The notes under the pieces are model-generated. The model saw only the letters and a list, made by a program, of their open reading frames with translations, searched no databases and had not been told where the DNA came from. Below are positions 22,372 to 29,818 of a stretch of DNA of 64,000 nt, piece by piece (within the stretch, counting starts at the first letter, position 1; each line of letters opens with the position of its first letter). The stretch is from Candidatus Gastranaerophilales bacterium (GTDB taxonomy: Bacteria > Cyanobacteriota > Vampirovibrionia > Gastranaerophilales > Gastranaerophilaceae): positions 1 through 64,000 of the forward strand of contig CALVAY010000001.1 in the NCBI GenBank assembly GCA_944325665.1. Reading direction: 5' to 3'. A program made the translations under genes and the position numbers.

Positions 22372-23712
22372 TTATTTTTGCCCATGTTTTTTTGAAGATG
22401 ATTTTCGATACCACCAGTAAATTGCCTTAGCAAGTCTTGAAGGTGAGTGTCGAACAAGTCCTTCTTTGTTATCTTCAATTAATTTATTGGAAACAATTTC
22501 AAGCCCCATTTTCTTGATTCTTGTGCTGTCAACTTCAACAGGCAAGCTGCCAGCTTCTTCGTATTTTTGAGCAAGGTTTTGCGGTGTAAAATTGTTAACC
22601 AAAATGGCGTCAAATAATTTCTTATCACATATTCCCGTTGCAAGTTTAGAGTGCTTGAATAAAACCTCTGCGTGGTCTGCTGCCGAGTAGTTATCCGTTT
22701 CACCCGGTTGAGTCATGATGTTGCAGATGTAGATTTTCTTAGCTTTAGAATTTAAAATTGCTGCGGAAATTTCTTTTACCAATAAATTAGGTGTAATTGA
22801 AGTATATAGGCTTCCGGGGCCTAAAACAATTAAATCTGCGTTATTTATTGCCTCAATTACATCTTGAGTAGGTCTGCAAACTTTTGGTTCGCAAGATAAT
22901 TCTATAATCTTTTTGCCGACTTCTGGAATTCTGCTTTCGCCTTTAACAATCGAGCCGTCTTCCATTTTGGCAACAAGTCGCATATCATCTGTTGTTGCGG
23001 GCAATACTCGTCCTCTGATTAAAAGAACTTTTGAGCATTCTTTAATTGCGCTTACCATATCGCCGCAAATGTTAGTCATAGCAGTTAAAAACAGGTTGCC
23101 GAAACTGTGTCCTTCAAGCCCTTCGCCTGTTTTAAATCTGTATTGGAATAATTTTGTAACAATATCCTCATCATCCGCTAATGCAGCGATACAGTTTCTG
23201 ATGTCTCCGGGGGGTAAAACGCCCATCTCTTCACGCAATCTGCCTGAAGAACCGCCGTCATCACCAACTGTTACAATGGCTGTAATATTATTTGTAATTT
23301 TCTTTAGTCCTTTAAGCATTGTAGAAAGACCTGTACCACCGCCAACGGCAACAATTTTTGGGCCGTGGTCAAGTTTCATTTTGCGATATACAACCTCGCC
23401 CAATGATTTTTGCTTTCTTTCTTCATTAAGTCCAAAGGACATAAAGTTTGTTTTTTTCCATGCTTGAATGAAAATAACTGCACCAAGTAAAATGCAAGCT
23501 ATACCAACAGGCTCGGGAGGCATAAAGTTGACAATTTTCTTTGCTGTTTCAACAATGAAATAAATGGGTTGCAGCTTAAACAGGAAGGTAACGCCAAGGG
23601 CAGCTAAAATTGAGCCTATTATAATCAGCGCAAACCACCTTTTGACTTTAAGCCCCGGTACAAGCCAGATAGCGTCTTTAGGCATTTTGACTTTTCTTTT
23701 AAATATTTTCAT
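22372..23712 (-). CDS. YvcK/CofD-like protein with two N-terminal membrane helices
   Basis: This encodes 446 residues. Two membrane helices (about 25-47 and 60-82: ALIIIGSILAALGVTFLFKL; PVGIACILLGAVIFIQAW) precede a soluble domain with VAVGGGTGLSTMLKGLKKIT, TVGDDGGSSGRLREEMGVLP PGDIRNC (split motif) and VLGPGSLYTSITPNLLV. The soluble part is the YvcK/gluconeogenesis-factor family that binds UDP-sugars and affects cell wall and carbon use in Firmicutes. The anchored form is typical of Cyanobacteria and relatives, unlike the soluble Bacillus protein. Confidence 0.88.
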   Translation of the reverse strand: MKIFKRKVKMPKDAIWLVPGLKVKRWFALIIIGSILAALGVTFLFKLQPIYFIVETAKKIVNFMPPEPVGIACILLGAVIFIQAWKKTNFMSFGLNEERKQKSLGEVVYRKMKLDHGPKIVAVGGGTGLSTMLKGLKKITNNITAIVTVGDDGGSSGRLREEMGVLPPGDIRNCIAALADDEDIVTKLFQYRFKTGEGLEGHSFGNLFLTAMTNICGDMVSAIKECSKVLLIRGRVLPATTDDMRLVAKMEDGSIVKGESRIPEVGKKIIELSCEPKVCRPTQDVIEAINNADLIVLGPGSLYTSITPNLLVKEISAAILNSKAKKIYICNIMTQPGETDNYSAADHAEVLFKHSKLATGICDKKLFDAILVNNFTPQNLAQKYEEAGSLPVEVDSTRIKKMGLEIVSNKLIEDNKEGLVRHSPSRLAKAIYWWYRKSSSKKHGQK

Positions 23713-23715
23713 TGT

Positions 23716-24357
23716 TTAAATTTGACCTCCAACACGATTGTAATTCACAGGTGTAGGCTTAAGCACTTCTCTTGCCTGTTTTGCGCCCTCTAAGGTTTTA
23801 AAGTGAATTGTATCGGGCTTAAAATCAAGTTCGCGGATAGCTCTGATTGAGCCTAAATCCTCGAAAGCAACTTCCAGAGCACACTTAATGCCTATTTCTT
23901 TTTCTAAAATTTCTTTTGTTTCAGGGTTGTTAACGTATAAATTTAACCAAGGGTTAAAAATTTTCACCGCTGAAGCTACTTTTTTTGCAAATTCTATATT
24001 GTTATTTAACTCGTCCTTCATAGCTCCATGTAATCTTACATGTTCAATTTCAAGATTAAGAGCGTTTGCAAAAGAAGTAATTGCGCCAATTTGGTATAAA
24101 ACAGTGGTTTCAATTTCTTCATCGCTTAATTCGACTTTTCTTGAGCCAAAACCTTGAATGTCTTGATAACCAATGTGAGCGCCAACTGTTACGTCGTGCT
24201 CTTTTGCAAAATTAAGAGCTTTTTTAATACTTAACGGGTCGCCTGCGTGGAAACCTGCCGCAATATTAATCGAGCTTACATATTGAGCTATTTCAAGCTC
24301 TTTCTCGTTTTTGTAAATTCCATATTCCTGAGCACAATCACAATTAAAATCAAACAC
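23716..24357 (-). CDS. LamB/YcsF (PxpA-like) protein, divergent and without partners
   Basis: This encodes 213 residues, shorter than the usual 245-255. PxpA opens 5-oxoproline with ATP together with PxpB and PxpC. Family motifs are partly kept: FNCDCAQEYG (usual DLNCDLGEGFG), INIAAGFHAGDPLSIKKAL (usual NIACGFHAGDP), VGAHIGYQDIQGFGSR (usual GAHPGYPDLxGFGRR) and VRLHGAMKDE (usual KPHGALYN). The GTG start at 24357 has an AGGA site. No pxpB or pxpC lies nearby, so the substrate may differ. It sits in the upp-yvcK-pan operon. Confidence 0.75.
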   Translation of the reverse strand: MFDFNCDCAQEYGIYKNEKELEIAQYVSSINIAAGFHAGDPLSIKKALNFAKEHDVTVGAHIGYQDIQGFGSRKVELSDEEIETTVLYQIGAITSFANALNLEIEHVRLHGAMKDELNNNIEFAKKVASAVKIFNPWLNLYVNNPETKEILEKEIGIKCALEVAFEDLGSIRAIRELDFKPDTIHFKTLEGAKQAREVLKPTPVNYNRVGGQI

Positions 24358-24435
24358 GAATTTTGTTCCTATAATCCTCTTTTAACAAAAATTATACAAC
24401 AAAATCAGGTATTCAAGTCAATATTTATATTTTTT

Positions 24436-25092
24436 TTACGTGTTAAATATTCTGTCGCCTGCATCGCCAAGACCGGGAACAATGTAGCCTTTTGCGTTTA
24501 ATTCTTTGTCGATTGAGCAAGTTATAACATTTATGTCAGGATAAGTTGATGTTAGCTTTTCAATTCCGCAAGGAGCTGCAAGAAGGCAAACGAAGGTGAT
24601 ATTTTTTTGAGGTATGCCTTTTTTAACAAAGTTGCCGACTCCGTCAACTCCCGAGTTTCCTGTTGCAAGCATTGGGTCAAGTACGAAAACATAAGTGTTT
24701 TCAGGGTCTTTTGGCACTTTGCTTGTTTTGTTGTAGTACCAAACAGGCTGAAGTGTTCTCTCGTCCCTGTACATACCAAGGTGATGAACGTGTGCTTGAG
24801 GCATCATCTCTTGCGCTACTTCGCAAAACATTACTCCTGCTCTTAGAATAGGAGCAATAATTAAGTTTAAATCTTCTTTAATAACCTCGCATTCGCAAGG
24901 GCAAATGGGTGTTTGGATTTGCTTTTTCTCAGTGGGCAAATTCTTTGTAGCTTCAAGAAAAACAGCATACGAAATTCGCTTTAATGCGCATCTGAATTTT
25001 TCTCCGTCAGTGTTTTCATCCCTTAAAACGCTTAAATTATGCTTAATTACAGGATGATTTATTACGCAAACTTTTTGAGATATCTTTTCCAT
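24436..25092 (-). CDS. upp: Uracil phosphoribosyltransferase
   Basis: This encodes 218 residues. It makes UMP from uracil and PRPP in pyrimidine salvage. Motifs: INHPVIKHNLSVLRDENT, APILRAGVMFCEVAQEMMPQ, the PRPP-binding VFVLDPMLATGNSGVDGV and the C-terminal uracil-site YIVPGLGDAGDRIFNT. It is first in the minus-strand run; a TATAGTAAAAT-type -10 and AAGGGAATTG site precede the ATG. A 78-bp gap separates it from pxpA. Confidence 0.95.
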   Translation of the reverse strand: MEKISQKVCVINHPVIKHNLSVLRDENTDGEKFRCALKRISYAVFLEATKNLPTEKKQIQTPICPCECEVIKEDLNLIIAPILRAGVMFCEVAQEMMPQAHVHHLGMYRDERTLQPVWYYNKTSKVPKDPENTYVFVLDPMLATGNSGVDGVGNFVKKGIPQKNITFVCLLAAPCGIEKLTSTYPDINVITCSIDKELNAKGYIVPGLGDAGDRIFNT

Positions 25093-25177
25093 ACAATTCC
25101 CTTTTTTTAAATATTTTACTATAATAAAACATCAATATAAAATAATTTTTGTATAAAATTTTTATTTTTGAGGCAAG

Positions 25178-26065
25178 GTGAAACGTTTTTTTGCAAAAAA
25201 TCTGGAAAAATTTTGTGATTCTCACGCGCATTTGGGTGTTTGGGAAAATTCAGCGTTCTTTACAAAAAGTGATTTGGACATTTTTTTAAGAAAGCAGGAC
25301 AAAATTATTGTTTCAAATCTCGATTGTATTTTTCAGGATAAATTATCAGATGAAATTGAGGGAAATAAGGCACTTTTAGACTACATTAAAAATGACAGCC
25401 GCTATCTTGCACTTTTGGTTTGCGAGCCTAATTTAACTTGCGGTTGTACTGATAACATAGAAAAATTATTGCAGGACTATCCAAATACTTACGTAGGCTT
25501 AAAGTTTCATCCGAGGGCGATGGAGTTATCGGTTTTAGAGGATGAAAAAAAGTATCTGGATTATATAAAATTAGCCCAAAAATATAATCTGCCCTGTGTT
25601 TTTCATTCTGAAGGCTGCTATTTTGCTGACGTTGACCACATTTTTAAACTGGCAAAAAAGTTTCCCCAAGTGCCGTTTGTTTTTGTTCATATGGGAGCCG
25701 GTTCAAAAGAAGCGCACATAAAGGCAATTTCGCACTTTAAGGATTCGCTTATAACAAAGTGTGCAAATATTTATATGGATATTTCTTGGGTTGATACTTA
25801 TAATGACAGATTTATAAAAGAAGCGCCGAGCATTAAAGATTTGCTTGACGTTGCAGAAAAATACGGAGGCGAAAACAAGATTTTATTTTCAACCGATGCT
25901 CCGCTTGGTTGTTTCGGGCAGAGGGCGAAGTCCAAACACGCTGCAAAGAAGGCATATTTAGCTTCAATTCAGCGAGTTTTAGATATTCTTGAAGGGTATA
26001 AAAACAAAAAAGAGCTAAGAGATAAGATATTCTACTTTAATGCTCAAGAGTTATTTAAGTTTTAA
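25178..26065 (+). CDS. Amidohydrolase family 2 / TatD-like metal hydrolase
   Basis: This encodes 295 residues. The metal-binding signature is SHAHLGVW near the N-terminus (HxH), with further ligands in GLKFHPRAMEL, PCVFHSEGCYFAD and FVFVHMGAGSKEAH, and a late Asp in ILFSTDAPLG. This order (HxH, H, H, D) is the amidohydrolase TIM barrel of the Amidohydro_2 type. The real substrate is unknown. The GTG start follows GAGGCAAG. The terminator at 26069-26091 closes it. Confidence 0.75.
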   Translation: MKRFFAKNLEKFCDSHAHLGVWENSAFFTKSDLDIFLRKQDKIIVSNLDCIFQDKLSDEIEGNKALLDYIKNDSRYLALLVCEPNLTCGCTDNIEKLLQDYPNTYVGLKFHPRAMELSVLEDEKKYLDYIKLAQKYNLPCVFHSEGCYFADVDHIFKLAKKFPQVPFVFVHMGAGSKEAHIKAISHFKDSLITKCANIYMDISWVDTYNDRFIKEAPSIKDLLDVAEKYGGENKILFSTDAPLGCFGQRAKSKHAAKKAYLASIQRVLDILEGYKNKKELRDKIFYFNAQELFKF

Positions 26066-26068
26066 AAA

Positions 26069-26091
26069 AAAGCCCCTTTAAAAGGGGCTTT
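26069..26091. terminator. Bidirectional terminator
   Basis: AAAGCCCCTTT and AAAGGGGCTTT pair in a perfect stem, flanked by A- and T-runs, between the convergent amidohydrolase and GH57 genes. It serves both strands. Confidence 0.85.
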
Positions 26092-26095
26092 AATT

Positions 26096-27829
26096 TTAGT
26101 TTTGATATAGAGGTGCAAGTTTCTTTTCCTGTTGAGGAATTACACCTTCTTCAATCGGCAGATATACTCTGTAATCTATAACAGGAAAGCAGTTGTCGAT
26201 TGATTCGATTTTTACAAGTTCGTCGTTGTCGATAGCGTTATTTTCAATCATATCGGCAATTTTTTCAAATCTTTCGACGTGCTCTCTAAATCTGTCGGTT
26301 GCGTAGTCTTTAGCCTGCCAAGTTGTAATTAAGAACGGCCAGTCTGAACTTTGAAGAAGAAGATTTTCTCTTGCAAGTTGATTTAGAGCTCTTAATAAAA
26401 GCTTGTCTTCAGGCTGTTTTTCGTATTTTGCAACGATATCGATTATTCTTTTTTCGCAGGCATGGATAATTGGCCACATCCATTCTGTCAAATGGTTTTG
26501 CCATACCCAGAAGTGTCCGCCCTGACCCCAGCTTGATTCCGGGATTTGAATAGCTTCGGTCGGCGGATGAGCTTTTAAGTATTCGCCTGCTGTCATTCTT
26601 TCAACTTCAGGTAAGTATTGGTTGAATTTTTTGATAACTTGTTTAATAAACTCAACTCCTTCAAACCACCAGTGTCCGTATAATTCCGTATCGAATGATA
26701 CCATTACAAGACCTTCTTTACCGTTGTTTGCCATTTTGTAATCGTTTAGTAGGTGGTAAATCAAAGTTGTGTAGTGGTCTGAGTTTGAATTAACCTGATT
26801 CATAGCAAGTACAGGATCATACAACATTTTGTCGCCTAAATCTGTTGTAGATGATGTAATTCTCCAGTAGTGCATACCTGAATTCGGGTCTTTTCTGTGG
26901 AATTCACGGTAGCAGCCATCACCGGGGTAACCGTCTGCTGCTGACCATACTTGGAAACCTGCTCTATCATTTCTACCCATCACGGCTACTTGTGCATCAG
27001 GCAACCAGTAAGCACTGTATGTGTCGTAGCCTGTTTTTTCCCTCTGTGGAAGAGGAATATATTCAATATTTCCGTAAACTCCGATTGTTCTTCTGTTACC
27101 GATTGAATTACCGCCTTCAATAACGTGTGATTCGGTAAAGAAGTATTCTATGTCATTGTTTTGAAGTGTAACTTCAATTGCAGGACGCCATTTTTTCTTG
27201 CCGTCTTTGCCTATAAACTCATAACCTTGTCTGTATGCACATTCAGGCAGCCAGCAGCCTTTTGCTTTTTTGCCGAAAAGTCTTTTTGTAGTATCCGAAC
27301 CTACTTTAAACTGTGCATTTAAGTTAGTATCAGTTGCCAAAAGCGGTGAGAAACCGTGAGTTGCACCGGATGTTGTTATCTCGATACACTCAAGCTCTTG
27401 GTATTTTTTAAATCCTGCAATAAGGTCTTTGTTGAATTTGTTGATAAACAAATCTTTGATGTGGTTAAACCAATCGTAATAATATTTTGCAAGATATTTT
27501 AAGTGTTGTGAGTGTGCAACTTTAGGATCGGGATATCTTTCCAAATCCCCTGATACGGCTTCAATTCGTGAGTCTAAGTATTTGATAAAGCCTTCTTTTA
27601 AGTGCTCATCGTTAAGTTGCTCTGCCAAAATTGGCGTGATACCTACTGTAAGCTTTGCTTTAATTCCTTCGTCATATAACTCGGAAATTATTTGCAAAAG
27701 AGGAACGTATGTTTCTGCCATACATTCGTACAAGTTTTCTTCCCCAAAAGGCCACATACCGGCCATTCTGTAATAGGGGAGGTGAGAGTGCAGCATAAAT
27801 ACAAATTGCCCCACTTTTTCTTTTGCCAT
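26096..27829 (-). CDS. GH57 1,4-alpha-glucan branching enzyme-like protein
   Basis: About 577 residues from the ATG at 27829, which has a CGGAGGCAATAG site; the ORF could start at 27907 but without one. Motifs of the GH57 branching-enzyme/DUF1957 family: FVFMLHSHLPYYR, TSGATHGFSPLL, GCWLPECAYRQGYE (catalytic Glu), VWSAADGYPGDGCYREFHRK and VSFDTELYGHWWFEG (catalytic Asp), with a helical C-terminal domain containing the Trp-rich SSWGQGGHFWVWQN. It adds alpha-1,6 branches to glycogen. A free-standing GH57 branching enzyme is common in Cyanobacteria relatives and thermophiles. Confidence 0.9.
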   Translation of the reverse strand: MAKEKVGQFVFMLHSHLPYYRMAGMWPFGEENLYECMAETYVPLLQIISELYDEGIKAKLTVGITPILAEQLNDEHLKEGFIKYLDSRIEAVSGDLERYPDPKVAHSQHLKYLAKYYYDWFNHIKDLFINKFNKDLIAGFKKYQELECIEITTSGATHGFSPLLATDTNLNAQFKVGSDTTKRLFGKKAKGCWLPECAYRQGYEFIGKDGKKKWRPAIEVTLQNNDIEYFFTESHVIEGGNSIGNRRTIGVYGNIEYIPLPQREKTGYDTYSAYWLPDAQVAVMGRNDRAGFQVWSAADGYPGDGCYREFHRKDPNSGMHYWRITSSTTDLGDKMLYDPVLAMNQVNSNSDHYTTLIYHLLNDYKMANNGKEGLVMVSFDTELYGHWWFEGVEFIKQVIKKFNQYLPEVERMTAGEYLKAHPPTEAIQIPESSWGQGGHFWVWQNHLTEWMWPIIHACEKRIIDIVAKYEKQPEDKLLLRALNQLARENLLLQSSDWPFLITTWQAKDYATDRFREHVERFEKIADMIENNAIDNDELVKIESIDNCFPVIDYRVYLPIEEGVIPQQEKKLAPLYQN

Positions 27830-28035
27830 ATCTATTGCCTCCGATTTTTCTAATATAACTTTTATATCATAAAACGAAAAAAAATATAACCCATAAGAAT
27901 TAACCACATGGATTATTATTTAGTCTAAAACACTGCCCTGAAGGCTAGTGTGAGGATATATAAATTTTTGTTAAATTCTGCGGCAATTTTTTGTATTCAC
28001 ATGTTTTGTATTTTATGCAACAAAAAGGAGACAAA

Positions 28036-28692
28036 ATGAAAATACCCGGACTAAAAAATAAAGGTTTTATAAATAAAATCAGTACAAATGCACAGGACAG
28101 CGCAGCTGATATACTTAAAAATGCAGCAAAAAGCATTGATTCCGGCACACCCAAGGATTTACAAAAATCTCTCGACGCACTGGGCGCTTACAATGCTCCT
28201 ATGGTAAAAATAATAAAAGAGCAAAAAGATTCTACCGGGGAGCTGCTTGAAAGAGCATATATAAATTCAAACGGCGCACAGGTGCAGGAAAGCTTTATTC
28301 CGGGAATAGGATTATTTGAAAGGTCGGTAACAGACAGCAAAACAGGTACCGTTATATATGAAAACTTTGCCGGCGACAAAATAGTAAGCGATAAAATAAC
28401 AGGAAACTACTATAAATTTGACAAAAACGGAACATTAAAAGAGTCAAAAGACGCTTTAACCGGTGCTTTCGCCTGCTATTACCCGGATGGCAAAACAAAA
28501 ACGAGCGAACTTTTTCAAAATTATTCAAAAACGGGTGAATTTATTTCTTCAAGGTTTATTGAATACCAAAAAGACGGCACAACGGTAAGGGAATTTGTAA
28601 GAAACAACAAGGGTGAAGCTGTTTTAAGAGAATTCCGCCCGGATGGAAAAGTAACACAAATAAGCGGCCGGCCCGACGGAACGGTGATATAA
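28036..28692 (+). CDS. YwqK/MORN-like repeat protein
   Basis: About 218 residues from the ATG at 28036 with an AAAGGAGAC site; an upstream in-frame ATG at 27991 is less likely. Short repeats such as YYPDGKTKTSELFQNYSKTG, YQKDGTTVREFV and FRPDGKVTQISGRPDGTV have the D-G-K/T-x pattern of YwqK-type antitoxin and MORN-like repeats. No signal peptide. Base use (ATA, GGC, CCG codons; higher GC) differs from the neighbours, suggesting horizontal acquisition. It faces a similar broken gene on the other strand. Confidence 0.6.
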   Translation: MKIPGLKNKGFINKISTNAQDSAADILKNAAKSIDSGTPKDLQKSLDALGAYNAPMVKIIKEQKDSTGELLERAYINSNGAQVQESFIPGIGLFERSVTDSKTGTVIYENFAGDKIVSDKITGNYYKFDKNGTLKESKDALTGAFACYYPDGKTKTSELFQNYSKTGEFISSRFIEYQKDGTTVREFVRNNKGEAVLREFRPDGKVTQISGRPDGTVI

Positions 28693-28761
28693 ATATATAA
28701 GACAAAAGGTGTTATTGAACACAATTATTTATTGATTCTTATAATACACCATGCCGGAAAA

Positions 28762-29616
28762 TTATCTTTCCCACGGTTTTAGGTCGTATTTTGAATCCCT
28801 GCCGGTGTCATACTCATTTAGTCTTGATTCCGCGGGCAATGTATATCCTAAATAATTATTTTCGGTGTCAAACCATCTCATTGCTCCCGGCGTATATAGG
28901 GAAGCGTCATGATTGAGTTTTTCCCATTCATCACTTTTTTCAACTTTTCCTGTTTCGGGATTGTACATCATCTCCCTTATTTCATTACCATCTTCATCGT
29001 AGAATATTTTCTCGCTTTTTCCAAGATGGTCTACCCAGCCGACTTCGCCCAAATACTCCTGCTGGCCGATTCTTTTGCTTTTATATGAAACATTTCCTTC
29101 TTCATCATAATAATATGTAACAGTATCCCTTGTATCTTTATGCTCAGGATTATTCGGGTCGCCGCTGTATTTATCCTCTATACTTTTAACCAGTTTATCG
29201 CCGTCATAAATATTAGTAATAACAGTACCGTCATCATACTCTATAGTTTCACGATACATAGGGGTATTCCCGATTTCTCTGTCAGAATATTAGATAATTT
29301 CTTTTTTATACGATACCGCACCGTCTATGCTTTTTTTAGACACGCCATTTACAGGAGGCTCGGGGATACTTTCGGGAATGTCCGTAACGGCCTCGCTGTT
29401 TTGTTTGTTTTGTTTTTCTTCTCCTATATCTTCTTCGGATATTTCCGCTTTTTGCAGGTTTTCTTCGGATGATTGTGAAGGCGCTGCGTTATTAGCGCTG
29501 TTTATTTCCGCGTAGTTTTCTGTTTTTATAAAATTAGAATTACCGCCCGCTTTCACACCGGCGCTTGATGAATCATTTCCGATTTTAATAAATTTAAATT
29601 CTATTTTTTTACACAC
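28762..29616 (-). pseudogene. YwqK/RHS-like repeat gene interrupted by an in-frame TAA
   Basis: Two open frames (29616-29290, 108 codons; 29259-28762, 165 codons) lie in the same reading frame, separated only by one TAA at 29292-29290 and ten sense codons. Read through, the joint is a plausible protein (SYKKEII-stop-YSDREIGNTP MYRETIEYDDGTV). The downstream half contains D-G-T/N-x repeats (YDDGTVITNIYDGDKLVKS, FYDEDGNEIREMMYNPETG), the upstream half is Ser/Asn/Glu-rich. The simplest reading is a CAA-to-TAA nonsense mutation of one 284-codon gene; it may instead be two genes, the second starting at 29259 with no good ribosome site. Start GTG at 29616 has AGGAG. Confidence 0.55.
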
Positions 29617-29764
29617 TCCTGCAGCTTACTTACTTTCTATCGACAGCAGGCAAACAAAAACTTAAATATAAAAACTGTTTTTTACAAAATTTAACATCGT
29701 TTAAGCTAACCGTATTTCGTTTTCAGTTTTATGATTAGGGTGCTTTTATCCTGTTAATAAAGTA

Positions 29765-29797
29765 AAATTCCCCGCAAGCTATCCTTGCGGGGAATTT
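29765..29797 (-). terminator. Terminator of the acetyl-CoA synthetase operon
   Basis: AAATTCCCCGCAAG pairs with CTTGCGGGGAATTT around a 5-nt loop. It lies just after the stop at 29819 on the minus strand; the pair is 14 bp and perfect. Confidence 0.8.
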
Positions 29798-29818
29798 GAT
29801 GTGAATTACGGTTATTGA

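Noticed and set aside
24607-24851. Plus-strand frames opposite upp
   Set aside because: They are antisense shadows of a strongly conserved gene.
29290-29292. Recoded stop codon as a code change
   Set aside because: TAA ends many conserved genes here (for example gap, accC, cca), so the standard code holds; a mutation or error is simpler.
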